From contig JBDIVL010000006.1 of NCBI GenBank assembly GCA_039794405.1, positions 1-64,000 on the forward strand: DNA of 64,000 nucleotides, read 5' to 3'. The first letter of the stretch is position 1; every line of letters begins with the position of its first letter. Both the position numbers and the translations under genes were made by a program. This document shows positions 34,801 through 43,145 of this stretch, piece by piece. The notes beneath the pieces are model-generated. The model worked only from the letters and a program-made list of their open reading frames with translations, was not told where the DNA came from and ran no database searches. This DNA is from JBDIVL01 sp039794405 (GTDB lineage Bacteria; Planctomycetota; Brocadiia; Brocadiales; Brocadiaceae).

Positions 34801-35360
34801 AGGAGGGCATCTGGGAGGGGTTCCGTTGTTTTATCTACTGGTGTTGATTCCCCGGTAAGTGATGCTTCCTGAGTCCTGAAATTGTACGATGAATGGAGCC
34901 TGCCGTCGGCAGGGATGTTATCACCGGCCTCCAGGAAGACAATATCTCCGGGTACAATATCCCGTGAGGGAATTGAATGCATTTCACCATCCCGCATTAC
35001 CTTCGAAAACGGTGTTGACATTTTTTTTAATGCTGCGAGGGATTTTTCTGCACGATACTCCTGGATAAACCCGATAACAGCATTGATGATAACGATAGCA
35101 ATGATAGCTATTGCATCGACGAATTCTGCTAAAATCCCGGAAATGATAGCAGCTGCCAGTAATACCCATACGATAAAGTTATTAAATTGCCCGAAAAAGA
35201 TCAACAGAGAGGATACACCCTCTTTCTCCTCCAGTTCATTGTATCCATATTTCCTGAGCTTATTTTTAGCTTCAATGGTGCTAAGGCCCGTATCTACATT
35301 GGTATTCAGGTCTTTTACTACCTCATGAATGGGTATTGTATGCCAGGCTGTTTCAGTCAT
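31839..35360 (-). CDS. P2A-like Ca2+-type P-type ATPase with a duplicated C-terminal membrane domain
   Basis: 1173 residues; typical relatives have about 900. Residues 1-920 form a complete pump: actuator SLTGES (168-173), PEGLP in M4 (290-294), phosphorylation site CTDKTGTLT with Asp333, MITGD and TGDGVNDAPA. The Ca-site residues of M5/M6 are Asn706, Glu709, Asn734, Thr737 and Asp738. Residues about 925-1173 repeat the M5-M10 domain (for example HYLLSCN, LFPIQI, SQLFHSFNCRN and PLGLQDW occur twice) at an offset of 255 residues in M5-M6. In the second copy Glu becomes Lys964 and Asn becomes Ser989, so its ion site looks disabled. The frame is uninterrupted. It is upstream of, and probably co-transcribed with, the HAO-like gene. 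Confidence 0.92.
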   Translation of the reverse strand: MTETAWHTIPIHEVVKDLNTNVDTGLSTIEAKNKLRKYGYNELEEKEGVSSLLIFFGQFNNFIVWVLLAAAIISGILAEFVDAIAIIAIVIINAVIGFIQEYRAEKSLAALKKMSTPFSKVMRDGEMHSIPSRDIVPGDIVFLEAGDNIPADGRLHSSYNFRTQEASLTGESTPVDKTTEPLPDALLPIGDRKNMVFMGTSATNGKGTCIVVTTGMSTELGKIASLLQEAGKEVTPLQQKLQAFGKKLVYLCLGIVAAVFFLEIWRNGIQKGPLFEAFLISVSLAVAAIPEGLPAVVTIALALGVQRMVKRHVLIRKLPAVETLGCTNVICTDKTGTLTQNEMTVKKIFTNGKIFDISGIGYTPKGEFSHQGIPPLETDYQALKKVLEISVLCNNAHLKKEDTTWKIIGDPTEGALISAAAKADIHKETLEKRFPLASEIPFDSERKKMSTIRSMPSQLLVFEKGAPDVILKDCTKIFINGEIRDLTEDDIQVVLRENNRMAGAALRVLGVAFKQLHFKPEKLTSDTVEKDLVFAGLLAMIDPPRPEVKEAVATCHKARITTVMITGDHKNTARAIGDELGFLRNNLKTIDGIELDAISDDVLEKEVTEIAVYARVSAEHKIRIVKAWKKWGAVVAMTGDGVNDAPAVKEASIGISMGITGTDVTKETSDIIITDDNFASIVSGIEEGRGIYDNIRKSIHYLLSCNAGEILTMLFASLFNLPLPLFPIQILWINIATDGLPALALGVDTVDSNIMKRPARRSTEQIIDGSLGKLILLQGFLISLSTLLAYLFILYYTSSVEPGYLSYWFLNELIPCCLGGTLSGDLERARTVAFSVMVISQLFHSFNCRNAKRSLFEIGVFTNKKLLLAAGLSFMIQASIIYIPYAEGIFKVIPLGLQDWIVIFSFSSLAFFIMEIIKYFMKGAEVSISAAALEVSKITVYEVRNVYDTLKKPVHYLLSCNLGKILTTLFAFIFQFPLPLFPIQIAWTSLVTDIFPALGLGVDHGNTRFKPAGKPVKRFLDRNLLILIPLQGSLIALSTILAYLSVLYGDTKIFSTFYTNWFTDKTVPYELSGNVTHARTIAFCVMVLSQLFHSFNCRNPWVSLFKIGIFTNKKLLLANGLSLALYVSIINIPYTQDIFKVTPLGLQDWIVALGFSTLPFIVMEIIKFFVRKK

Positions 35361-35604
35361 TCTATTAATAGATAGGGAATCGGGTCTTTGTTAAATGCTT
35401 TTTTGCAATATGTAATGTATGTGTGATGAAAAACGGTATGAAGGTGAAGGGAGCTAAATTATACAATTACCCGTATATATTTTGATTGCCCTGTATCTGA
35501 GTATTAGGGAACAGGCTTGGTATTTTGTATGCTTTTCTTGTTCCATTACAACTTCGCTGTACCAGGATATAAGTTATCAATAAACTTTTATCGCTATACA
35601 TGCC

Positions 35605-35635
35605 GGTAGGGGCATATCCCATACACCCCTACCTG
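35605..35635. repeat. GGTAGGGGCATAT hairpin
   Basis: Arm GGTAGGGG with CCCCTACC and the short loop CATATCCCATACA. It is a reduced relative of the 29-nt GTAGGGGC hairpins and lies 17 bases beyond the stop of the carbonic anhydrase gene. Confidence 0.65.
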
Positions 35636-35651
35636 CTGTATGCAAAAGTTG

Positions 35652-36404
35652 TTAATAATTTTCTTTAACGACTCTTCCTAGGACATGCTGAACCGGTCTT
35701 GCATCATTCTTAAAGATAGCAGTAAATTTATCTATTTCTGCCTTTGATACTTCTATTGGAGTTTTCAAGATATACCAATCTACGATCTCACTATAAGGCG
35801 GTGTGGTAAGTGATCCGGTATAGTTGTAATAAGCCTTGATATTTTTGGGGAGAATCTCACTTACATTAATCTTTACATCAGCAAATGTATGCAACCTGCC
35901 CTCTTCTTTTGGAAAGTGATCCCATAAGGTTTTTATGAAACCATTTTCCTTGCCCTCTTTCATGAATATGGCAATAACTGCCAGTTGTCCGTGTTCACCC
36001 CTGTGTACTAAATGTGCTTCCATGTCGTAATATAATCCATGTAATCTATGTTCACTTGGGTGGTGAAAGTGAAATTGGATGAGCTCATATTTCTTGTTAT
36101 GGACGGTGATTGAGCTTCCACAACCGTAGTTGATCTGCATGGTATGACCATTATTTAGTATTTTTAGCGGGGTTGGATAATAATGAAAGTTTATACAATC
36201 GAGGTGTTCTTTTTCAGTAATAGAAATTCCAATAGGTGACTGCCTGTCTCCTTGTTTGCATTTGAAATATTCATGCGCTGGTTCACTTTGGTGCCCATGG
36301 CTTGAATGGTCTCGTTCTCCCGATTCTGCCAGTAAAGTTGTTGCTATCGTGAAGGAAAGAAATAAAAAAGCGAACATGAAAACAATATGCTGAAATACCT
36401 TCAT
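35652..36404 (-). CDS. Exported alpha-type carbonic anhydrase
   Basis: 250 residues that interconvert CO2 and bicarbonate outside the cytoplasm. A signal peptide (VFMFAFLFLSFTIATTLLA) precedes a His-rich linker, HSSHGHQSEPAHE. Zinc ligands are His112 and His114 in QFHFHHPSEH and His131 in EAHLVH. QSPIGI, TGSLTTPPYSE and VLGRVV are further family landmarks. The N-terminal part is shorter than usual (the WxYxGxxGPxxW segment is missing). The start was placed at MKVFQHIVF (36404), after GGGAGG, instead of 36452. Confidence 0.93.
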   Translation of the reverse strand: MKVFQHIVFMFAFLFLSFTIATTLLAESGERDHSSHGHQSEPAHEYFKCKQGDRQSPIGISITEKEHLDCINFHYYPTPLKILNNGHTMQINYGCGSSITVHNKKYELIQFHFHHPSEHRLHGLYYDMEAHLVHRGEHGQLAVIAIFMKEGKENGFIKTLWDHFPKEEGRLHTFADVKINVSEILPKNIKAYYNYTGSLTTPPYSEIVDWYILKTPIEVSKAEIDKFTAIFKNDARPVQHVLGRVVKENY

Positions 36405-36793
36405 AGACTTACCTCCCTTTATGTATAAGATAAATAGAGTTTCTATGAGCATTTTATATCATTCCTGCAATCCTTTTGTCAACTGGAAATTATCTGTCTT
36501 AAAAGTCCGAAATGAAGAAAGACGGGTATCTTGCTTCCGGCTTTTACACGAGCGGGATAGTGTCTCACACCAATAAAAAATATTTGCCTTGCATTAATCA
36601 AAGATGTACGGCCAATGTTCAGTACATGGCTCAATCTCCAGGATTAAATCAGCCGTGAATCTTTTGTTCTGTATTCTGGCTAATGGTGAATCAAAATGCT
36701 ACTTGCGCTGCATTGACATGGCTTGGATTCGTTGCTACAATAGCATTTATTAACGCATTGATATGATGACCAATTTTTATGGAGGAAAACGAA
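36405..36793. other. Intergenic region, diverging promoters expected
   Basis: About 390 bases between the diverging carbonic anhydrase and HPF-like genes. I see no repeat of the main families, no RNA gene and no clear operator. Confidence 0.45.
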
Positions 36794-37312
36794 ATGATAC
36801 TTCCATTACAAATTACTGCCAGGAATATAGATCTTACCGAGATGATCAAGACGGACATCTATGAGCACGCGGAGAAATTGGATAAATTTTACGAGAAGCT
36901 TACAAGCTGCAGGGTCATAGTAGAGGCGCTTCCTCTAAGGTCATTATATAATGTGCACGTTGATATGACAGTGCCTGGCAAGGAACTGGTGGTAAGGCGA
37001 GAGCCTAACTCTGACCTTTATTTGGCAATAAGGGATGCCTTCAACGCAGCATACCGTGTATTGGAAGACTTTGCCCGTCTGCAGCGCAGAGATGTAAAAC
37101 ATCATGAGGGGTTACCCCATGCACGGATAAGCGCCTTGTTTCCTGACAGGGGATATGGGTTTCTTACTACCTACGAAGGCCGGGAAATCTATTTTCATGC
37201 ACACAGCGTATTAAATCATGATTTTGATAAACTGGAGGTCGGGATGGAAGTGCGTTTCTCTGAAGAGATGGGAGAAAACGGACCCCAGGCAAGTTCCCTG
37301 AGGATAATTTAG
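36794..37312 (+). CDS. HPF/RaiA ribosome-associated domain fused to a cold-shock domain
   Basis: 172 residues. Residues about 1-100 match the S30AE fold of hibernation-promoting factor (LPLQITARNIDLTEMIKTDI, YEKLTSCRVIVEA, LYLAIRDAFNAAYRVLEDF). Residues about 110-172 form a cold-shock OB fold with the RNA-binding motifs GYGFLT and IYFHAHSVL. The protein probably binds idle ribosomes or RNA. The start at 36794 is preceded by GGAGG at ideal distance; an ATG at 36779 would include that site in the coding part. The stop overlaps, tail to tail, the stop of the next gene by four bases. Confidence 0.88.
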   Translation: MILPLQITARNIDLTEMIKTDIYEHAEKLDKFYEKLTSCRVIVEALPLRSLYNVHVDMTVPGKELVVRREPNSDLYLAIRDAFNAAYRVLEDFARLQRRDVKHHEGLPHARISALFPDRGYGFLTTYEGREIYFHAHSVLNHDFDKLEVGMEVRFSEEMGENGPQASSLRII

Positions 37313-40215
37313 GAAATAGATAGTTTATTCGTTTGTTGAAAAAGCCAGAAATTTGTTGTTCCGGGTATAAGGGATTTTAAGAGGACTCTTAATCGGCTGG
37401 CGGCATTAAAAACCTGCAAATCATTAATTTCAAATTTTTCAACGGTAGCCTCTGTGAGAAACCAATCTTCGTAATTACTATTATATGTAAACCCCAGCAC
37501 TTCTCTGTTTCGGACCCTCGAAAACCGGGTATAATTCTCCAGGAGCCACCAGTAATGCCTTTTCAAATAATCATGGCTTTGCAGATCGGTATCCTGCAGG
37601 GCGGCAACTGTGAAATCAATCATTACCTCCCAAACGGCACCCCAGCCATGATATTCATTTTTTTGTAGAAGCTTCCAAGGAGAAAGAATTTTTGGTTCTA
37701 TCCCAATCTTTTTTTCTTCCGGCGTTAAAAGCAAATCATATCCATTTTTATCAGCGAGCATGGGGTTTGCGACCGAAAATCCTAAACTTTCCCCATTTTT
37801 GTCAATGATAGCGAGTCCGCCTAAAGATACCGGCAGTTCCGTTGGAAGGATCAAGTCATTTTCAATCTGTTCACGCCGTAATGCTTTCGTAAAGGCCTCA
37901 AAACCAAGGTCGCTGTGCAGAATTGGGATCGGTTTTTTATTCTTATCAAGGGCCATAGCATATGTACAAATTGTGTTAGGGAATGGATTTCCGTTTGGAA
38001 GAAAAAATCTTTCCTCCAGATATTGAAGGGGAATCCTGAGATCATCCTCCCATTTTTTATCATTGATAAAATCTTCGGTGGTATACCATACCTTACCCAG
38101 TTGATGCTCACGTAGATAATATCCTATTTTCATATACCTTAAGTCCTGAATGGAATTATCCTGATTCTCCGGGTCATGGTAAAAATTTTTTAACTGTGTC
38201 CGCCACTCATCTAATGAGAATGTTATTGAGAAATATTTTTTGGCCCTACCAACCCAGTTTTTAATCTTATTTTCGATCTCCTCTTTTCCGGAAAGGAAGA
38301 AGGATGTTATGTGATCAAAATGTTCTCCAGGAAAAGACAGTTTTGTTCTGACGAGAAAATTAAAAAGAGTATTGCACTTGTTCATATCATCTCGAAAAGA
38401 TTTCAAAAGGTGAAGAAAGTGGGGAATCCACACAACATTAACATCATAGGGGTAGGTACCTCTCGAAAAGCTATTGACGGCATCTCTCCAATTGGCCGAA
38501 CTGGGATCCTCTTCTCTTTTTAAGGAAATGAGGCTGTTTTGGTCGGTTATCGTAAGGATATTTTCCAGGTTTCGAAAGATGACCGTTGCGTTATCCAGGA
38601 GGACATGTGGCCTTAGGGAGATAATATTGTAGCGGTTATTGATATCCCGGTGGCTCAAGAAGGTTTTCATCTCCTCGTTATTCATCTCATTTAATAATTC
38701 AAGGGTTGAGATAGCCATTAAAAAGTCTGTATCTCTCATTCGATAATCATAATGATCTTCTTTTCCCCTGCTTACACGGGAATCAATTTCATGGGCAGCT
38801 TCACCTCCCCTGTTGGAGCGATTTAAAAGTTGTTGAACCATCTTTTTTTTGGTGAAAATATGGAGAAAGGGTTTCAGCAATATATGGGTAAATACGGTAT
38901 CTCTTCCAAAATATGAGAGATAATTGAATGTACCGGCTACAGCAGTGTTATCCATGATTAAGAATGTGACCGACCGGTATGCGACTTCAAGCATATTCAG
39001 CAGGCTTCTGATCTTTTCAACGGCCAAATCTTCCACACTTTTGGCATCCTGCAGAAGATGGATGCATTCTAAGGTGCCCTTGTTAAAAATATCAAAGAAT
39101 TTAATAGGTCTTGGCCGATAGCGCCCTTTCGTTGTATTAACGGTAAATTCTATATTTATTCTGAAGTGTGTGCCTGATGCTGGAACTACAATTTTATATA
39201 CAGGCACCAGGATTTCTATTACCACGATATCTTTCTTATAGGAATCCAGGTACCTTTTATATTGCAGGGGGGTTGCACATGGTTTATATCCTTTCGGTAG
39301 GGGAATGACCCTAATTTCCTCTCCATTTCTGGAAAAGTGACGAAGTCTTACCTGTTTTTTTTCAAACCATTCAGGGCCTTTTTGGGTTATTTCGTTCAGT
39401 AAACCCCACCCTTTATCACTTTTGCCGAGATGGCTTTCTACCTCATCAAGCACAAAATAACTGAAAACCCGATGATCTTTATCCTTCTGGATTTTCAAAC
39501 CCTCTGGATATTTATCCTGAAGGCCTGTCATGGTAATCTTAACCTGATATATTTCATCAAGGATATTCTTTTTTATCGTAAGGGAAACATGGTCTTTGTG
39601 GTCTTCAATTTTTTGATAGGGTATCAGGGGAAAGATGTTCGACGAGTCATCCGCTAAAAAACCAAACATATCCTTTAATGCCCTGATATCTGCATTTATT
39701 TCTACCATTCTCCGTAAGTCTCTTAAACTACGTCCCACATCCATATATACAAAGAATTCTATTGGAAGATCTCCCTCGATATTCAGATTGAAGAGATCGG
39801 TTACTCCGTACACGATTCTTTCTGTTTTAACATTATCCAATTTGATAGGGATAATCTGTAAGTCTCCTTTTACCGAATCAGGGAGAAAGGGGGAAAACTT
39901 AAACTGAGCGATGATGTTCTTGAAAAAGGCCAACAATAGTTCTGACTCTCCATCCCGTGCCCGTATCCTTTTCCCGAATACCCCTGCTTCAGGATCTAAT
40001 TTTAATATCGTCGAGTGGGAAACCCACAATGCCTCATGATAGGTGGCAAAGATTTTTGAGGTTTTTTTACCTGCCAGTTGAAGCCAAATATTTTTTAAAA
40101 AGCTTAGAATGGTTTTTGGAAAAGCGCCCTCAACATCATCAACAACCGATTGCTGGAGAAGGGTATTGATGGAGTTATAACAAGACTGAAGGTCAAATAA
40201 AGGAGTATCTTTCAT
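37309..40215 (-). CDS. Large protein with a debranching-enzyme-like (alpha/alpha)6 toroid, function unknown
   Basis: 968 residues, no signal peptide or membrane helix. The middle of the protein (about 405-700) carries motifs in the order found in the (alpha/alpha)6 catalytic domain of amylo-1,6-glucosidases and related glycosidases: NYLSYFGRDTVFT, then GGEAAHEID, YRMRDTDFLMAIS, and SANWRDAV with TYPYDVNVVWIPHFL. The N-terminal 400 residues look beta-rich and may be a substrate-binding part. An acidic residue accompanies each motif, so activity is possible, but the substrate is unknown. The ATG at 40213-40215 was preferred to the GTG at 40236, which lies against a repeat. It follows a B12/radical SAM gene by about 200 bases on the same strand. 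Confidence 0.6.
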   Translation of the reverse strand: MKDTPLFDLQSCYNSINTLLQQSVVDDVEGAFPKTILSFLKNIWLQLAGKKTSKIFATYHEALWVSHSTILKLDPEAGVFGKRIRARDGESELLLAFFKNIIAQFKFSPFLPDSVKGDLQIIPIKLDNVKTERIVYGVTDLFNLNIEGDLPIEFFVYMDVGRSLRDLRRMVEINADIRALKDMFGFLADDSSNIFPLIPYQKIEDHKDHVSLTIKKNILDEIYQVKITMTGLQDKYPEGLKIQKDKDHRVFSYFVLDEVESHLGKSDKGWGLLNEITQKGPEWFEKKQVRLRHFSRNGEEIRVIPLPKGYKPCATPLQYKRYLDSYKKDIVVIEILVPVYKIVVPASGTHFRINIEFTVNTTKGRYRPRPIKFFDIFNKGTLECIHLLQDAKSVEDLAVEKIRSLLNMLEVAYRSVTFLIMDNTAVAGTFNYLSYFGRDTVFTHILLKPFLHIFTKKKMVQQLLNRSNRGGEAAHEIDSRVSRGKEDHYDYRMRDTDFLMAISTLELLNEMNNEEMKTFLSHRDINNRYNIISLRPHVLLDNATVIFRNLENILTITDQNSLISLKREEDPSSANWRDAVNSFSRGTYPYDVNVVWIPHFLHLLKSFRDDMNKCNTLFNFLVRTKLSFPGEHFDHITSFFLSGKEEIENKIKNWVGRAKKYFSITFSLDEWRTQLKNFYHDPENQDNSIQDLRYMKIGYYLREHQLGKVWYTTEDFINDKKWEDDLRIPLQYLEERFFLPNGNPFPNTICTYAMALDKNKKPIPILHSDLGFEAFTKALRREQIENDLILPTELPVSLGGLAIIDKNGESLGFSVANPMLADKNGYDLLLTPEEKKIGIEPKILSPWKLLQKNEYHGWGAVWEVMIDFTVAALQDTDLQSHDYLKRHYWWLLENYTRFSRVRNREVLGFTYNSNYEDWFLTEATVEKFEINDLQVFNAASRLRVLLKSLIPGTTNFWLFQQTNKLSIS

Positions 40216-40239
40216 AAGTAAGAATTTCAATATCACGTT

Positions 40240-40290
40240 GTAGGGGCGTATTGCAATAAGCCCTTACGTCAGTGAAAAACAAAAGTTGCC
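40240..40290. repeat. Short member of the GTAGGGGC repeat family
   Basis: GTAGGGGCGTATTGCAATAAG with CCCTTAC forms a hairpin (40240-40267) and is followed by AAAAGTTGCCAAAGGAC, the right-end tag of the composite family. A neighbouring hairpin-like tract with AGTAGTGTAACTCTTTAGG (about 40325-40370) resembles one near 62697-62730. Confidence 0.6.
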
Positions 40291-40415
40291 AAAGGACTCA
40301 TTTAGCGTTTAGGAATTCCAAACCAGGAGTAGTGTAACTCTTTAGGGTCGCATCCTGTACTCCTCAGAAAACACAAATACTCACAATCCATGTGCCAGAT
40401 AGTGCCTTATATGTT

Positions 40416-42206
40416 TTATTTATCATAGCCATGTTCCTGTAAAGAGTTCAACTGAGGCAGACGGTTCGTATGAAAGTGGTCGACATAGAGGAAGATGTAT
40501 TCACGTATGGATGTACGAAGATTCCATTTTGGATCGTGATCATGCTCAAATTCCTCAAATACTTTCTGCGCTTCGAGGATCCCCAATCCATCCTTTACGG
40601 TAAAGTAATAATCCAGGGCACAATCCCATTCCGGATTTTTAAAAAGAGAAACGCCAAATCGTTCCGGGTTCAGGGCAACAGGACTGTATTTCCCGAGCAC
40701 AAAGGTCATAAATCCAACGGAGTGGATATATTCCTTGTTTTCATGCAAAAATTGTATGCTGTCCTTTGCCTCTTCATAGCTTTCACCAGGAAATCCAAAG
40801 AACCCCATGCAGTGGTTCCATATTCCACATTTTGCAGATTTCTGCAGGATTGTTTTCATTACTTCCAGGTTTGTTGCCTTGTTCATTAACTGTAATACGC
40901 GTTCATTCCCGGATTCGTAACCGAAATAGAGGCTTTTGCAGCCTGACTCTGCCGCATCTTTCCATATCTGATCATCAAGGATGGTTTCTTCAAACCGTAT
41001 GTGGGTGGTCCATGCGATATCGAGTTTTTCTTTTATGAGTCTTTGAGATAACTTCCGGAATAGGGCTGGAGGGTATGATTCATCCGTAAAATGGAAATGT
41101 CTGTTGCCATACTTATTTTTCAGGAATCCGATTTCTTCAATTATTTGGTCAATGTGTTTGGTACGGAATTTTTTCACATAACCCTGAGAATGATCACAAA
41201 AGGCACAATGCCCCCAGTAGCATCCACGGGTAGCCAGGTAGGGGAGAATCAGTTGGGGGACAAAGTATTTGTCCAATGGCAGCCCGTCGAAATCAGGTGG
41301 AGGCAGCTTTGTGATATCTGCAGAGCATACCTTTGGATTGACATGAATCTCATTCTCGTCTTTATAAATTACCTGGGGCAATTCAGCAAAATCCTTTTTA
41401 TGGTCACTTATGGTATTAACCAATTCCAAAAGGGCTATTTCCCCCTCATAGAGTATGGCAGAATCGAAGAGGGTAAAGAGCATAGGATTTTTTACTAATA
41501 CATCTCTGATTCGCGTAATAATATTTCCACCAAGAGTAATGTGAATGTCCGGATACCTTTCCTTGATCATCCTGCAGAAGGTGAATACAGGTATTAACTG
41601 CCTTTTCTGGACGACGGAAATACCAATAACATTAGGCCGTTCTTTCTCTAGGATAGGTTCGATAAGATGGGTAAAAACATCCCGGTATATATTGACCTGA
41701 CTGTCATCTACAGCCTCGAGAATATCTTTTGATTGAAAAGATTTATAGATAAGGTCAGTTTCCAGAGGAGGAAAACAAATCCGGGCCGGATAATACCCCA
41801 GCGAAATCACAGACATGGTTTCATGCAGGCAATTGTAAGCCCATTCCAGCTTGTCGATATCGTAAAAATCTTGACTTCTTAAAATTGTTTTGGCCTTTTC
41901 GGCATCTCTTCCCAGTTGCGTAAAACGTTCGTCTGTGCAAGTATGAATCTGATGCATGAACTCATGATATGCCTCATTTTGAGGCTGGTTTTTCCTGGCT
42001 TGCCGGAGAAGGGGTGTCAGACGGGTAATCCTTTTTTGAATGTAGCGGAGAAAAGAAGTACCGAACATCATATCATACATCTCTACATTAATATCTTTCT
42101 GGATTACCTCATGGCCTGCTGCACGCAAGACTGCGGTTAGGGTGGGCAGACTCAGATAAGGTTCAGTGGGAAGCCAGTCTGGAGGAAAAAGCAAAAGTAC
42201 TTTCAT
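40416..42206 (-). CDS. B12-binding domain radical SAM protein
   Basis: 596 residues. The N-terminus is a cobalamin-binding Rossmann domain opening MKVLLLFPPDWLPTEPYLS, followed by LPTLTAVLRAAGHEV. Later pieces include NVIGISVVQKRQLIPVF, ITLGGNIITRIRD and ILYEGEIALLELV. The radical SAM cluster motif is ATRGCYWGHCAFCDHS, a CX4CX2C spacing that is common in this class. The SPASM-free C-terminal half has FGYESGNERVLQLMNKAT and CMGFFGFPGESYEEA. Such enzymes methylate or rearrange unactivated carbons. The product cannot be predicted. The start was set at 42206 because the protein then begins directly with the family sequence. Confidence 0.88.
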   Translation of the reverse strand: MKVLLLFPPDWLPTEPYLSLPTLTAVLRAAGHEVIQKDINVEMYDMMFGTSFLRYIQKRITRLTPLLRQARKNQPQNEAYHEFMHQIHTCTDERFTQLGRDAEKAKTILRSQDFYDIDKLEWAYNCLHETMSVISLGYYPARICFPPLETDLIYKSFQSKDILEAVDDSQVNIYRDVFTHLIEPILEKERPNVIGISVVQKRQLIPVFTFCRMIKERYPDIHITLGGNIITRIRDVLVKNPMLFTLFDSAILYEGEIALLELVNTISDHKKDFAELPQVIYKDENEIHVNPKVCSADITKLPPPDFDGLPLDKYFVPQLILPYLATRGCYWGHCAFCDHSQGYVKKFRTKHIDQIIEEIGFLKNKYGNRHFHFTDESYPPALFRKLSQRLIKEKLDIAWTTHIRFEETILDDQIWKDAAESGCKSLYFGYESGNERVLQLMNKATNLEVMKTILQKSAKCGIWNHCMGFFGFPGESYEEAKDSIQFLHENKEYIHSVGFMTFVLGKYSPVALNPERFGVSLFKNPEWDCALDYYFTVKDGLGILEAQKVFEEFEHDHDPKWNLRTSIREYIFLYVDHFHTNRLPQLNSLQEHGYDK

Positions 42207-42555
42207 AAGGTATCTCTTAATGCTTTTCAAAAAATGATAATTTCTATATAATAAAACTAGAGCTTATCCGAAAACCAGGCGTGCCATTTCTGGCAATGAA
42301 GAAGTGAGGAATCTTTTCCGTAAGTAGTACAAAAGATTCATCATCCGCTTCGCTCAATTCAGAATGACAATTCTCGTTTTTTGATAGGCTCTTGGTTCTT
42401 CCTACAAAAGGAAGGACTATCGATGGTTATATCAAAATTATCTGTTTGATGAAAAGAAATTTTTATTATTTATTGTATTTCTGTTCCGCAACGGCCGGCA
42501 GTGTAGACGATAAGTACCTGAACGTAAATTCTTGTACCTTTTTCAGGAGTATTGT

Positions 42556-42593
42556 CCGGGTTGGTTCAATTGTGGACGATTGAACCAACCCGG
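42556..42593. repeat. 38-nt palindrome, GGTTGGTTCAAT family
   Basis: Arm CCGGGTTGGTTCAAT and its complement around a short centre, TGTGGACG. Related sequences are at 56643-56674 (GGTTGGTTCAATC / GATTGAAC) and 56737-56764. Confidence 0.8.
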
Positions 42594-42600
42594 GATTTTA

Positions 42601-42656
42601 GATGTTTCAGTGAGTTCTCTCGCCGAAACAACTGCCTAGGGATGTACATGAGTTTG
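42601..42656. repeat. GTTTC(A/G)GTGAG hairpin element shared by two gene starts
   Basis: GATGTTTCAGTGAGTTCTCTC with CGCCGAAAC, then AGGGATGTACATGAGTTTGG. A matching stretch with GATGTTTCGGTGAGTC and ACCGAAAC, GGACGGACATGGGTTTCGG lies at 55886-55941 ahead of the second cheW. Both follow a GATTGAACCA tract. Confidence 0.65.
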
Positions 42657-42674
42657 GAAGGACTTCATAACAAA

Positions 42675-43145
42675 ATGAAAGGCATCTTGCGCCCAATGGT
42701 GGAAGAAGATGTTCCTGCCTATTCAAACATGCTGAAAAGGTCTTTCAACAAGTGGTATCGTGACCATGGGTGGGGACAGGATTACTTCAGATGCAAGGAA
42801 CAAGATCTTGCCATTTTCTGGCAAATCTACAAACAGGTTAGCCATGGTCACTGCGTAACCGCTATAGACCACGGCACAGGCGCAATGATGGGCGCATGTT
42901 TCTACCATCCCCGAAAATACCATGTAAGTCTGGGCATTATGTGCGTGGACCCGGTTTATTTTAACCAGAGAGTTGGCAGGCAGTTGGTCTACGATATTAT
43001 TGGCTTCACAGAGCGCAGGGGATACGATGCGCTGAGGCTTGTGAGCAGTGCATCCAATACGAACTCCTTTTCACTATAAAACAAGGCTGGCTTCATACCG
43101 AAGAAAATCTACCATAACATGATGGTACACGTTCCGGCATGGTGA
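42675..43145 (+). pseudogene. GNAT acetyltransferase gene interrupted by a TAA codon
   Basis: The frame opens MKGILRPMVEEDVPAYSNML and shows the GNAT core: VTAIDHGTGAMMGACF, LGIMCVDPVYFNQRVGRQL (acetyl-CoA loop region) and YDALRLVSSASNTNSFSL. At 43077 a TAA stops the frame inside what should be SLYNKAGF; beyond it the same frame continues NKAGFIPKKIYHNMM...VHVPAW to a TGA at 43143-43145. A single base change of Tyr TAT/TAC to TAA explains it. The truncated product would lack the last strand. It could still be made as a shorter protein, so the pseudogene label is likely, not certain. The stop is TAA, so selenocysteine is not involved. Confidence 0.75.

Larger units (their letters stand above)
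42207..42674. other. Intergenic region with a long palindrome and a shared hairpin element
   Basis: 470 bases. They hold a tract typical of inverted repeats near 42260-42395 (GAAGTGAGGAATCTT... / ...CGCTCAATTCAGAATGACA), a 38-nt palindrome at 42556-42593 and a hairpin-bearing stretch at 42601-42656 shared with 55886-55941. Confidence 0.6.

Noticed and set aside
42675..43145. The interrupted GNAT gene as a selenoprotein
   Set aside because: The interrupting codon is TAA, not TGA, and the expected residue is Tyr.
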